From Clostridium sp. CAG:628 (GTDB taxonomy: Bacteria; Bacillota_I; Bacilli_A; RF39; UBA660), in NCBI GenBank assembly GCA_000438415.1, contig FR902235.1, positions 1-44,455 of the forward strand: 44,455 bases of DNA, written 5' to 3'. How positions within the stretch are numbered: position 1 is the first letter of the stretch; each line of letters begins with the position of its first letter. Position numbers and translations under genes: made by a program. Below, piece after piece: positions 15,683 to 23,707 of the stretch. The notes beneath the pieces were generated by a model that saw only the letters and a list, made by a program, of their open reading frames with translations, had not been told where the DNA came from and did not search any database.

Positions 15683-17509
15683 TTATTTTCCTCCTAAATA
15701 TTTATTTAATACATAACTTAATTTTTCTTTATTAATAGGTTTAGATATATACCCATCAAAGCCTTCACTCATATATTTTTCTTCTTGACCTTCTATAGCA
15801 TCAGCAGTTAAGGCTATTACTGGAGTATTCACACCATTTTCTCGTAATTTTCTTAATACTTCTACCCCGCTCATATTAGGCATCATTATATCCATGAATA
15901 TTATATCATACTTTTTACTATTTACACAACTTAAACATTCTAAACCACTTGTAACACTTTCAGTAGTAACTAAAAAGTTCTTTAAAACGTTTTCAGCTAC
16001 TTTTAAGTTTAGTTTTGAGTCGTCTACTATAAGTGCATTTTTTCCTTCAAAAGTATTATAGTCAGAACTTGTAATGTTGCTACTTTCTTCTTTGAGCTCT
16101 ACATTTACTATTTCTTGAATAACTACAAATTTAAAAGTTGAACCTTTACCATAATCTGAAATAACAGTTATCTTTCCACCCATTAATTCAGCTAAACCTT
16201 CAGTTATTGCGAGTCCTAAACCTGTTCCTTCAATTGAAGTATTTCTGTCTTCTTCTAGTCTTTCAAACTTCTTAAATAATCTATCAATATCTTCTTTTTT
16301 AATACCACGGCCTGTATCAGTGATAGTTATTATTAATTTAGTTTTATTATTTTTAAAGTCATTAATACACTCTACTCTGTATTTTATAAATCCTTTATCA
16401 GTATATTTAACTGCATTTGTAAGTAAATTTAATATTATTTGTTTTAGTTTACCAGTGTCCCCTTTAAGTACTGGAGGTATATCACTTGCTATAACAGTTT
16501 TAAAGTCAATTGGTTTATCTCCAATTCTAGGAATTACCATTGTACTAAGTGAATTAAATAATTCTTGTGAATTATATTCTTTATTTATAAGTTCCATCTT
16601 ACCTGCTTCAATTTTACTAATATCAAGTACACCATTTACTAAATCTAACAAGTTATGACTAGCACTTACTATGTCTTTTGCGAAGTCTTTACTTTCACTA
16701 TCTAAGCCTTCTTTACTTTCTAATAATTCGCTAAAACAGACTATTGCATTAAGTGGCGTCCTAAGTTCATGAGACATACTACTTAAGAATTCACTTTTTG
16801 CGTGATTTGCTTTCTCAGCTTCATTCTTAGCCACTTCTAGTTCTTTAACCATTTTAACATCTGGGTTTTCTATTGTGAAGTACATTAAACTTGTTACTAT
16901 TGAATGACACATTAACATAAGGGTAATTTCTGGATAAGTTTTTTGAATAATCATACAGAATGTGGATAAAACCATAAATGTTAAAAGTGGAATATACTCT
17001 TTTGTACTGATTTTCTTTAAATTTCTCAACAAACAATATAGCATTATACCTACCATTATAAAGCACAAGCCATAAACCATATTTACACTTAATCCACTTG
17101 AATAAGCAACATTATCTTCATAAGTTATTTGAATTGGCATTATTAATACGATAAGGGAAATAATTATTGATGTTAAAATAATTGATGGCTTTGTGAACTT
17201 CTTTTGTAATAAATATTCTGTTTTTTCTCTAAAAGATATAACAAATATATATAAAAGAAAGAAGTAAGCCCATAAGAAGTAATAAACTAAATAAAACTTA
17301 GATATTAATATACTAATAAAAGACTCTGATCCATATATTTTAAAAATGAAATAGCCAAAAACATCTATCATTATTCCAATTATATTTGTCACCAAAATAC
17401 ATGAATACATTTTAGTATCTAATGTATTTAATCTTTCTTTTGAAAAGTAAAATATTATAAACATTAATACGAATATAAAACTACAAATTGAAAAACTTAC
17501 TATACTCAT
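15683..17509 (-). CDS. Hybrid sensor histidine kinase with receiver domain
   Basis: A 608-residue membrane kinase. Seven or eight N-terminal membrane segments (about 1-215) form the sensor. Then come a short coiled coil, HisKA with the phospho-histidine in SMSHELRTPLN (about His247), HATPase_c (N box NLLTNAVKYT, G1 DTGRGIKKED, G2 GTGLGLAI) and a C-terminal receiver with the phospho-Asp in IIFMDIMMP and the lysine in ISKPINK. The ATG at 17509 has AAGGAAG 8 bases upstream; the further upstream TTG has no site. It is co-transcribed with the Hpt-REC protein. The signal is unknown. Confidence 0.92.
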   Translation of the reverse strand: MSIVSFSICSFIFVLMFIIFYFSKERLNTLDTKMYSCILVTNIIGIMIDVFGYFIFKIYGSESFISILISKFYLVYYFLWAYFFLLYIFVISFREKTEYLLQKKFTKPSIILTSIIISLIVLIMPIQITYEDNVAYSSGLSVNMVYGLCFIMVGIMLYCLLRNLKKISTKEYIPLLTFMVLSTFCMIIQKTYPEITLMLMCHSIVTSLMYFTIENPDVKMVKELEVAKNEAEKANHAKSEFLSSMSHELRTPLNAIVCFSELLESKEGLDSESKDFAKDIVSASHNLLDLVNGVLDISKIEAGKMELINKEYNSQELFNSLSTMVIPRIGDKPIDFKTVIASDIPPVLKGDTGKLKQIILNLLTNAVKYTDKGFIKYRVECINDFKNNKTKLIITITDTGRGIKKEDIDRLFKKFERLEEDRNTSIEGTGLGLAITEGLAELMGGKITVISDYGKGSTFKFVVIQEIVNVELKEESSNITSSDYNTFEGKNALIVDDSKLNLKVAENVLKNFLVTTESVTSGLECLSCVNSKKYDIIFMDIMMPNMSGVEVLRKLRENGVNTPVIALTADAIEGQEEKYMSEGFDGYISKPINKEKLSYVLNKYLGGK

Positions 17510-17547
17510 TCTATGCACTTCCTTATGATACAATTATACTATACTAA

Positions 17548-17575
17548 GAAAAAAAATGAAACTATTAATTTCATT
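17548..17575 (-). terminator. Terminator after acyl-CoA ligase gene
   Basis: Stem AATGAAA/TTTCATT (arms 17555-17561 and 17569-17575), then a run of T on the minus strand; overlaps the TGA stop. Confidence 0.8.
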
Positions 17576-19334
17576 TTTTAAGTTTTAAACTGTTTCTTTC
17601 TTCATACATACTTTTTAGTACAGGTAAGTTAACTTTTCCTCCTGCGTTTAATGGTAATTCTTCCATGTAAACATACTCATAAGGAATAGCCATATCGTCT
17701 AAATTATTTTTGCAAATATTTTCTATTTTTTCTTTTACTTTATCATTATCAAATTCATTATATAATGAGATACAGGCAATTGGAACCATTTCTTCAATTG
17801 GATGTTCTACTACAATTACTCCAACTGCTTTAATTTCAGGAATTGTATTTAATAACTCAGTTATTTTACCTGGATGTACATTAAATCCTCTTCTCATAAA
17901 TATATCACTTAATCTGTGTTTATGGAAAAAACATCCATCTTTATCTATATAACCTATATCACCCATATGAAGCCACACTTTACCATCACTATGTTTTTTT
18001 AGAACTTTGTTTGTTTCTTCTTCATTATTTAAATATTCTTTCATTACACATGGACCAGTTATACATAATTCACCCATAGTATTATAAGGTAGTTCTATAT
18101 CTGTTCCAGGAGTAAAAACTCCAATTGTATTTAATGGAAGTGGAATTCCAACACTACCGAATTTATAAGATCCTGGCATTTGATATAAACCACCACCAGT
18201 ATTTTCTGTCGAACCTAATCCTTGTCTTACGAACAAGTCACTTCTAGTTCCATTTTCTTTAAAGTCTTCACTAACTTTATTAAGTTTTTTTTCAAGTTCT
18301 TTTTTTAAAGTTGCTCCCCCAGAAACATAATTTTTAATTGGTTTTAATTCTCCACTTTTAAACTCTTCACTTTTTGCTATATTTAAACAGTGAATTGGTC
18401 CTCCTAAAAAATGATCAGGGTTTGTTGTTTTTAACAAATATGCAAGTTTATCACTTACGAGTTCAGGTATCAATACTGACTTTAATCCACCACATGTAGT
18501 ATAATGCATTGCGGAAACACCATATGCAATTGACTGAAGTAAAACATCTAAAAATACATCATTTTCTTCAAATAATCCAGTACTAATATGGCTTGTTGCA
18601 GCAGCATTTAAATTTTTATCAGTTAAACATACTCCTTTTGGTACTCCAGTAGTACCACTTGTACCTACAATTATAGCAGTATGCTCTTCATCATAATAAG
18701 GTGTAATTTCTTTCTTTAACTTTTTTCCTTCTCTTATAAATTCTTCATACGATATAAAATTATCTCCAGTAGGTACTTTAATGTTATTTTTAAATCTTAA
18801 ATATTTTTTTAAGAATGTTGGCATAGTTTCCATTCCATCTAAAAATATAACATTTTTATATTTTCTAATATTTAAAACATTTTTATATTTTTCATAGAAC
18901 ATACTAAACATAAAAATATTTTGTATATTATTTTCTTCTATTATTGTATTAAATTTTTCTGGTGCCAAAAGTGGTGTAATTGCATAAGGAGTTGCACCCA
19001 AAATATTAGAGCCATAAATAGACACTCTACTTTCAATTATATTTGGAAGAACTAAACTTATAATTTCGTTTTCTTTTACTCCAAGCAAACTAAGAGACTT
19101 AGCAAATTCTCTCATTCTTTTTAAATATTCACGATATGTTATAGTAACACCTTTTTTAAAATTGTTTTTTCCTGTCCTAATATCTAATGCAATATTATCA
19201 AGTCTATCTTTATTATATAAACTAGCCATTTGATAAATTGACATTTTAGGAATTTCTAATTTTTCAGTATCATAATCATAATATTTTAGCCATGGTTTTT
19301 CTTTTGATGGATAATTAGTTATTTCTTCTTTCAT
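17571..19334 (-). CDS. AMP-forming acyl-CoA synthetase / acyl ligase family protein
   Basis: A 587-residue ANL-superfamily enzyme that activates a carboxylic acid, probably a fatty acid, as acyl-AMP and then a thioester. Seen: the P-loop-like core motif IIVGTSGTTGVPKGV (about 220-235), GLGSTENTGG, GELCITGPCVMKEYLN, HMGDIGYIDKDG, and near the end the catalytic lysine in NAGGKVNLP. The hinge motif reads HRLSDIFMRRGFNVHPGKI, while most members have GR.KD.I...G. The ATG has AGGGGGAAA upstream. It stands alone between a strong promoter and a terminator, and ends with TGA. The substrate cannot be read from sequence. Confidence 0.88.
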   Translation of the reverse strand: MKEEITNYPSKEKPWLKYYDYDTEKLEIPKMSIYQMASLYNKDRLDNIALDIRTGKNNFKKGVTITYREYLKRMREFAKSLSLLGVKENEIISLVLPNIIESRVSIYGSNILGATPYAITPLLAPEKFNTIIEENNIQNIFMFSMFYEKYKNVLNIRKYKNVIFLDGMETMPTFLKKYLRFKNNIKVPTGDNFISYEEFIREGKKLKKEITPYYDEEHTAIIVGTSGTTGVPKGVCLTDKNLNAAATSHISTGLFEENDVFLDVLLQSIAYGVSAMHYTTCGGLKSVLIPELVSDKLAYLLKTTNPDHFLGGPIHCLNIAKSEEFKSGELKPIKNYVSGGATLKKELEKKLNKVSEDFKENGTRSDLFVRQGLGSTENTGGGLYQMPGSYKFGSVGIPLPLNTIGVFTPGTDIELPYNTMGELCITGPCVMKEYLNNEEETNKVLKKHSDGKVWLHMGDIGYIDKDGCFFHKHRLSDIFMRRGFNVHPGKITELLNTIPEIKAVGVIVVEHPIEEMVPIACISLYNEFDNDKVKEKIENICKNNLDDMAIPYEYVYMEELPLNAGGKVNLPVLKSMYEERNSLKLKK

Positions 19335-19350
19335 ACTTTCCCCCTTAATA

Positions 19351-19391
19351 AAAAGTGTACTTATTATAGCACACTTTTACATATAATGCAA
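19351..19391 (-). promoter_or_regulatory. Promoter of acyl-CoA ligase gene with overlapping inverted repeat
   Basis: TTGCAT (19386-19391), 17 bases, TATAAT (19363-19368) on the minus strand. The -10 box is enclosed by an 8-bp inverted repeat, AAAAGTGT (19351-19358) and ACACTTTT (19371-19378), a good place for a repressor. Confidence 0.7.
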
Positions 19392-19403
19392 ATTATTGTT
19401 TTT

Positions 19404-19659
19404 TTATATTTTCAAAAAAACTTTTCTACGAATATTACTTTCATTCATTAATTCAGAATAATAATCTAAATATTCATGATATGTTTCAATTACATTTCCA
19501 TCCTCATCAATTATAATATGTGAATGACATTTACCAGAGTCAGAAACTATATACACATCCTTTGTGCCATCTGATCTTTCTCTAACTGTATATTCAGTTT
19601 GACCGTATGTACCAGAATTTTTATATTTATAGTTTTCATCTTTTAAAATATTTTATCAT
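19404..19659 (-). pseudogene. Remnant of a small hypothetical gene, probably frameshifted near its 5' end
   Basis: An open frame of 82 codons (19404-19652) with coding-like composition and no start codon: it includes YKYKNSGTYGQTEYTVRERS, VYIVSDSGKCHSHIIIDEDG and NVIETYHEYLDYYSELMNES. An ATG at 19659 with an AAGAG upstream opens MIKYFKR in another frame and hits TGA. Removing one A from the AAAA run around 19645 would join MIKYFK to DENYKYKN in frame. This looks like a one-base insertion in a homopolymer, or a +1 frameshift, or a sequencing error. The family is not recognised. Confidence 0.5.
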
Positions 19660-19678
19660 TTTTTCTCTTGAAAAAAAT

Positions 19679-19707
19679 TTGCATTTTATAAACAATTATG
19701 GTATTAT
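19679..19707 (+). promoter_or_regulatory. Plus-strand promoter of structured RNA
   Basis: TTGCAT (19679-19684), 17 bases, TATTAT (19702-19707) with the extended TGG in front of the -10 box. Confidence 0.7.
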
Positions 19708-19713
19708 ATAGAA

Positions 19714-19785
19714 CTATAAAAGCAACAGGGGGTTTTGGTTAGATATATTATTTCATATTCTAACCAAAAGTTGCTATTATTTTTT
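19714..19785 (+). ncRNA. Probable structured small RNA, about 70 nt
   Basis: Directly downstream of a plus-strand promoter lies a long hairpin: outer stem AGCAAC/GTTGCT (19721-19726 with 19770-19775), a one-sided AGGGGG bulge (19727-19732), inner stem TTTTGGTTAG/CTAACCAAAA (19733-19742 with 19760-19769), and a 17-base A/U loop. It is followed by ATTATTTTTT, which can serve as a terminator. No convincing ORF fits. An unpaired run of five G in such an AT-rich genome suggests a binding site. No known family recognised. Confidence 0.6.
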
Positions 19786-19800
19786 ATTAATAAATAATTA

Positions 19801-19825
19801 AAAAAGGCTCAATAAAAGCCTTTTT
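19801..19825 (-). terminator. Terminator after sortase gene, symmetrical
   Basis: Nine-pair stem AAAAAGGCT/AGCCTTTTT (arms 19801-19809 and 19817-19825). A's on one side and T's on the other allow it to work on both strands, so it can also stop read-through from the plus-strand RNA. Confidence 0.85.
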
Positions 19826-20729
19826 ATTTTGCATAAATAAGTTTTCCTGATATAGTTAATAGTTTATTACTATATCTTCCAAATAAACAAGTTTGTAATA
19901 TTAAAATACTATCTTTACCTGAAACATCAACGTTAATATCATATAAATTCTTATCTTTTAATCTGTTAAAATGATTTAACCATTCATCATCTGTCTTGTA
20001 ATTAAACTGCATATGTTCTTCTTTAGAACTTTTTTCTACTACACCTACACTAAATATTTCATATATTCTTTTTTCATTATTTATCTTTAATTCAAAATAT
20101 TTATGTTTTTCATAATAATCTTTTTTTATATAACCTTCTAATTCTTTAAAAGGTACTTCATATCTTACAGAATTATGTCCATATATATTTATTTGTTTAG
20201 AATCACTATTATGTCTATAATCCATAAATGTGCTTCCAATTATACTCATACTTTTATCAAGAGCATGACTTAGGTAATAGTTGTTATCTTTATTTTTAGC
20301 AATAGGTATACTATATTCATAATTATCTAAATTGAGTAACGCTATAATTTCATCATTAGAATATTTATCTTTAATGCTTTTAAGTTCCTCACTAACACTC
20401 AATTTATCACTTTTTGGTACAACACCATTAACTAATTCTCTTTTTGTTTGATTAATTTTAATATATTTAACACATAAGGCTATCATGCTTATAATAAATA
20501 ACATAGTTACTAATAATAATATTCCATTAAAAATTTTGTTTTTCATATTAGAATTTACTACTTTATTTTCTATTTTATTACTACTATTTATTTTAGTGGT
20601 CTCTTCTTTTTTGGGTCTTCCTACTTTTTTTGTTGTTTGTGATTTTACAGGAGTTTTTTTAGGTTCCTTTTTTATTTCAGTTGTTTTTACTTCAACTTCT
20701 TTTTTTGTATTACCTTTACTTTTCTTCAT
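19824..20729 (-). CDS. Sortase, class B-like
   Basis: A 301-residue transpeptidase that would anchor surface proteins to the cell wall. The cytoplasmic N-terminus (about 1-60) is rich in Lys and Thr and includes VGRPKKEE, like an AT-hook; one membrane segment lies at about 64-88. The catalytic domain (about 110-301) shows YGHNS (His185) and LILQTC (Cys281). The arginine normally about eight residues after the Cys aligns with Lys289, with Arg285 nearby, so the third catalytic residue is unclear. The ATG has AAGGAAAG upstream and a strong promoter. The NPTTAD protein at 12941-14878 is a candidate substrate. Confidence 0.85.
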   Translation of the reverse strand: MKKSKGNTKKEVEVKTTEIKKEPKKTPVKSQTTKKVGRPKKEETTKINSSNKIENKVVNSNMKNKIFNGILLLVTMLFIISMIALCVKYIKINQTKRELVNGVVPKSDKLSVSEELKSIKDKYSNDEIIALLNLDNYEYSIPIAKNKDNNYYLSHALDKSMSIIGSTFMDYRHNSDSKQINIYGHNSVRYEVPFKELEGYIKKDYYEKHKYFELKINNEKRIYEIFSVGVVEKSSKEEHMQFNYKTDDEWLNHFNRLKDKNLYDINVDVSGKDSILILQTCLFGRYSNKLLTISGKLIYAK

Positions 20730-20751
20730 AACATCTTTCCTTTACAAATTC

Positions 20752-20780
20752 ATTATATTATAACTACTTAATGTTTTCAA
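20752..20780 (-). promoter_or_regulatory. Promoter of sortase gene
   Basis: TTGAAA (20775-20780), 17 bases, TATAAT (20752-20757) on the minus strand. Confidence 0.8.
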
Positions 20781-20788
20781 TAATTATT

Positions 20789-20813
20789 TAAAAAAGCACA
20801 AATTAATGTGCTT
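20789..20813 (-). terminator. Terminator after argS
   Basis: Stem AAGCACA/TGTGCTT (arms 20794-20800 and 20807-20813), then a T run on the minus strand. It closes the whole 20.8-26.8 kb block. Confidence 0.85.
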
Positions 20814-20817
20814 ACAT

Positions 20818-22497
20818 TTATAACTTTTCAACTGTTTTTATACCTAATATATTAGTACCATTTTCAATAACTATTCTAACCGAATCAAGTAATAAAAGTC
20901 TAGAATTTTTCAAATCACTATTTTCTTCTTTTAAAATACTTGTTTCTTCATAATATTTACTAAATAATCCACACAAATCGTTTAAATATTTTGTAATGAT
21001 TACTGATTCATTAGTTTTTACAGTTTCTTTTACTGTATCTTCGAAATCATATAATTTTTTTATTATTTGTTCTTCTGTTTTTGTTTTTAATATTATATTA
21101 TCATATTTCTTATTTAAATCACATTTATTAAGTATAGATTTAATTCTAACATAATTATATAAAATATAAATAGCAGAATTTCCAGTAAAATTGGTTGCAT
21201 CATCTAAATTGAAATTAATGTTTTTTCCACGATTAATATTTAACATATTATACTTTATACAAGAAGAAGCTAAACTTAAATACTCATCATTTGTTAATTC
21301 AGTTCCCCTTTCACTAAAACTATTTTTCAATTTATCTATAGTAGCATTTATAAAATCTTCTAATAAAACAACCTTTCCTTCTCTTGTAGCCATTTTATCA
21401 CCATTTAAAAGCACAAATGAGTAAGATATTAATTTAGGACTACCATAACCTAAGATATCCATAACTGCACTGATTTGTTCCATATATACCTTTTGATCTT
21501 CACCTAGCACTATTAAATTAACATCCTTATTTTTATTCATTTTATATATAGTATAAGCGATATCTCTTAATGGATACAAACTTGTTTTATCTTCACGAGT
21601 AAGTATTAATACTGGAGTTTTAGTTGGAATATTATAACCAGTTAAATCAACATAAAGTCTTCCATTTTCATCTTCCTTCAATCTTCCCTTTTCAGCTATT
21701 TTATCTAATATAGTTTTGGTAATATGTCCAAATACAAAATCGCTTTCATGAGTAAATGTATCCCAATGTATATCCATTTTATCAAATATTTTCTTTTGTC
21801 CTTCAACACAAATATCAGTTATACTTTTAAATTCATTTCTTACTATATCATTTCCATTTTCTAATTCGTTTAAGTATTTAAATACTTCTTTTTCAATATT
21901 TTCATCTTCTTTAGCTTCATCATTTATTTTAATGTATAGACTTAACATCTCATCAAATGTCACTCTATTAATATCTGAATACTTTTTAACTGCGATTAGT
22001 AACATTGCAATTTGTTTTCCAATATCATTAACAAAATATTCTCTATCAATTTCATACCCATTAAATTTATATAAATGTACTAAAAAATCACCGATAATAC
22101 TATTTCTGCTTCTACCAATATGTGGTGATGCATTTGGATTTATGGAAGTATGTTCTATTAATAAACTTTTCCCAATTCCTTCATTTGTGCTTCCATACTT
22201 ATCACTCAAATTTTCTATTTTTTCTAAAACAATTTTTCCTAAACTTTCTTTATTGATATTAAAATTTAAATAAGGTCCAACTACAAAAGCATCAATAATT
22301 ATATTGTTATCAAAAGTTAAATGTTCTAAAATATAATTTGCTTTTTCATTTGGATTATTTAAATTATCAACTTTAATTTTAAAACATGGTAAACAATAAT
22401 CCCCCATTCCTTCTTTTGGTGGAACAGATATTTCTATTAATTCCTTTTCTATTCCTAAACCACTGATTAAATTTGTTAAATAATCTTTATAATTCAT
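20818..22497 (-). CDS. argS: Arginyl-tRNA synthetase
   Basis: A 559-residue class I synthetase that charges tRNA-Arg. Seen: the ArgRS N-terminal domain (about 1-85), the HIGH motif as SPHIGRSRN (about His126), the KMSKS equivalent in GDKMATREG, and the C-terminal DALR anticodon-binding domain ending in ILGIKTVEKL. The ATG at 22497 is preceded by GGAGGAAAG; the ATG four codons earlier overlaps that site. It is the last gene of a block whose first gene is a catalytically damaged ArgRS paralogue. A TATAAT in the 58-base gap before it may be a secondary promoter. It looks functional; whether it is the only argS of the genome cannot be told. Confidence 0.95.
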   Translation of the reverse strand: MNYKDYLTNLISGLGIEKELIEISVPPKEGMGDYCLPCFKIKVDNLNNPNEKANYILEHLTFDNNIIIDAFVVGPYLNFNINKESLGKIVLEKIENLSDKYGSTNEGIGKSLLIEHTSINPNASPHIGRSRNSIIGDFLVHLYKFNGYEIDREYFVNDIGKQIAMLLIAVKKYSDINRVTFDEMLSLYIKINDEAKEDENIEKEVFKYLNELENGNDIVRNEFKSITDICVEGQKKIFDKMDIHWDTFTHESDFVFGHITKTILDKIAEKGRLKEDENGRLYVDLTGYNIPTKTPVLILTREDKTSLYPLRDIAYTIYKMNKNKDVNLIVLGEDQKVYMEQISAVMDILGYGSPKLISYSFVLLNGDKMATREGKVVLLEDFINATIDKLKNSFSERGTELTNDEYLSLASSCIKYNMLNINRGKNINFNLDDATNFTGNSAIYILYNYVRIKSILNKCDLNKKYDNIILKTKTEEQIIKKLYDFEDTVKETVKTNESVIITKYLNDLCGLFSKYYEETSILKEENSDLKNSRLLLLDSVRIVIENGTNILGIKTVEKL

Positions 22498-22555
22498 ACT
22501 TTCCTCCATCCATTTATAAAATTATTATATCATATATATATTTTTTATTCTATAT

Positions 22556-23707
22556 TTAATCTCTATAAAATATATCTTTAGAAAATATTTTATCATTAAT
22601 ATCCATTATTTCATTATCTATTCTGTTAGCAATAATTAAATCACACTCATTTTTAAAAATTTCTAAATCCTTTATTACTTTTATTCCTTTAAAAGTATTT
22701 TCTTTAATAAAAGGTTCATAAATATATAAATCTAGTGAATTTTCTTGTAACATTGAAATTATATCTATAATACTACTATCTTTTATATTTAAAGAATCAC
22801 TCTTTGATGTTAATCTATAGATTCCTATTTTATTAACTTTTTTATTTAGTATTTCTTCACAAATTTCTTTTTTTCGCAATTGATTTGATTTTACAATTGC
22901 TTCTATTAAAACTCCCGGAATGTCTTTAAAACTATACATTAATTCTTTACTATCTTTAGGTAAACAATATCCACCATATCCAAAGGAAGGATTATTGTAA
23001 TAATTTCCAATTCTTTGATCAGAACATATTCCATTTATAACTTTTAATGTATCGGCATTTAAATTATAACATAAATTATCAATTTCGTTAAAGTATGCAA
23101 TTCTCATAGCCAAATAAGTATTTGAGGCTAGCTTTATTATTTCAGCTTCAGTTGAACTACATAAATACACATTATTATCTAAATTAAAATCTAGTTTATA
23201 TTTTATAGTATATTTATTTTCGCCTCCAATTATTATTCTTGAGGGATTTAAAACATCATCAAAAGCAGAAGCCTCTCTTAAAAATTCTGGAACATATATT
23301 ATTTTTTTATAATTAAATTTTTTAATAATTTTAGAAGTGTAATTTATTGGAATAGTAGATTTAATAACTATAATAGCATTATTATTAATTTTAAGTATAT
23401 TTTTAATTGAAGATTCAATTAAAGTAGTATTTAAACATTTTGTATTCTCATCATAATCTGTTGGTACACATATAAAAATGTAATTTCTATCTATTAGTGC
23501 ATCATTTAAATTCATAGTTTTTAATTTTAACTTATTATCAGCAATATATTTTTTAATACATGGATCATTAATGTAATTTAAATTATTATTAATTAACTTA
23601 TTTTTTTCTTTATCAATATCATAAAAAATCACATCATTTTCCTTTGACAAATAAACACCATTTGACATTCCTACATAACCTGCTCCGATAATTAAAATTT
23701 TATTCAT
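22556..23707 (-). CDS. ugd: UDP-glucose 6-dehydrogenase-like nucleotide-sugar dehydrogenase
   Basis: About 383 residues. It oxidises a UDP-hexose such as UDP-glucose to the uronic acid with NAD+. Seen: N-terminal Rossmann motif ILIIGAGYVGMSNG, FICVPTDYDEN, KSTIPINYT, VPEFLREASAFDDVLNPSRIIIGG, and the catalytic cysteine in GYGGYCLPKDSKEL (about 245-257). The ATG at 23707 overlaps the end of the glycosyltransferase gene by eight bases, so translation is coupled. It would supply an acidic sugar donor to the neighbouring glycosyltransferase. The exact sugar is inference. Confidence 0.9.
   Translation of the reverse strand: MNKILIIGAGYVGMSNGVYLSKENDVIFYDIDKEKNKLINNNLNYINDPCIKKYIADNKLKLKTMNLNDALIDRNYIFICVPTDYDENTKCLNTTLIESSIKNILKINNNAIIVIKSTIPINYTSKIIKKFNYKKIIYVPEFLREASAFDDVLNPSRIIIGGENKYTIKYKLDFNLDNNVYLCSSTEAEIIKLASNTYLAMRIAYFNEIDNLCYNLNADTLKVINGICSDQRIGNYYNNPSFGYGGYCLPKDSKELMYSFKDIPGVLIEAIVKSNQLRKKEICEEILNKKVNKIGIYRLTSKSDSLNIKDSSIIDIISMLQENSLDLYIYEPFIKENTFKGIKVIKDLEIFKNECDLIIANRIDNEIMDINDKIFSKDIFYRD

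Noticed and set aside
16854..17066. Minus-strand ORF of 70 codons inside the histidine kinase
   Set aside because: It lies in another frame of the same strand within the sensor region, with no start site of its own.
19727..19790. Small peptide gene starting behind AGGGGG on the plus strand
   Set aside because: The only start (TTG) would be two bases from the G run, inside the stem, and the peptide is short and low in complexity; a structured RNA explains the region better.
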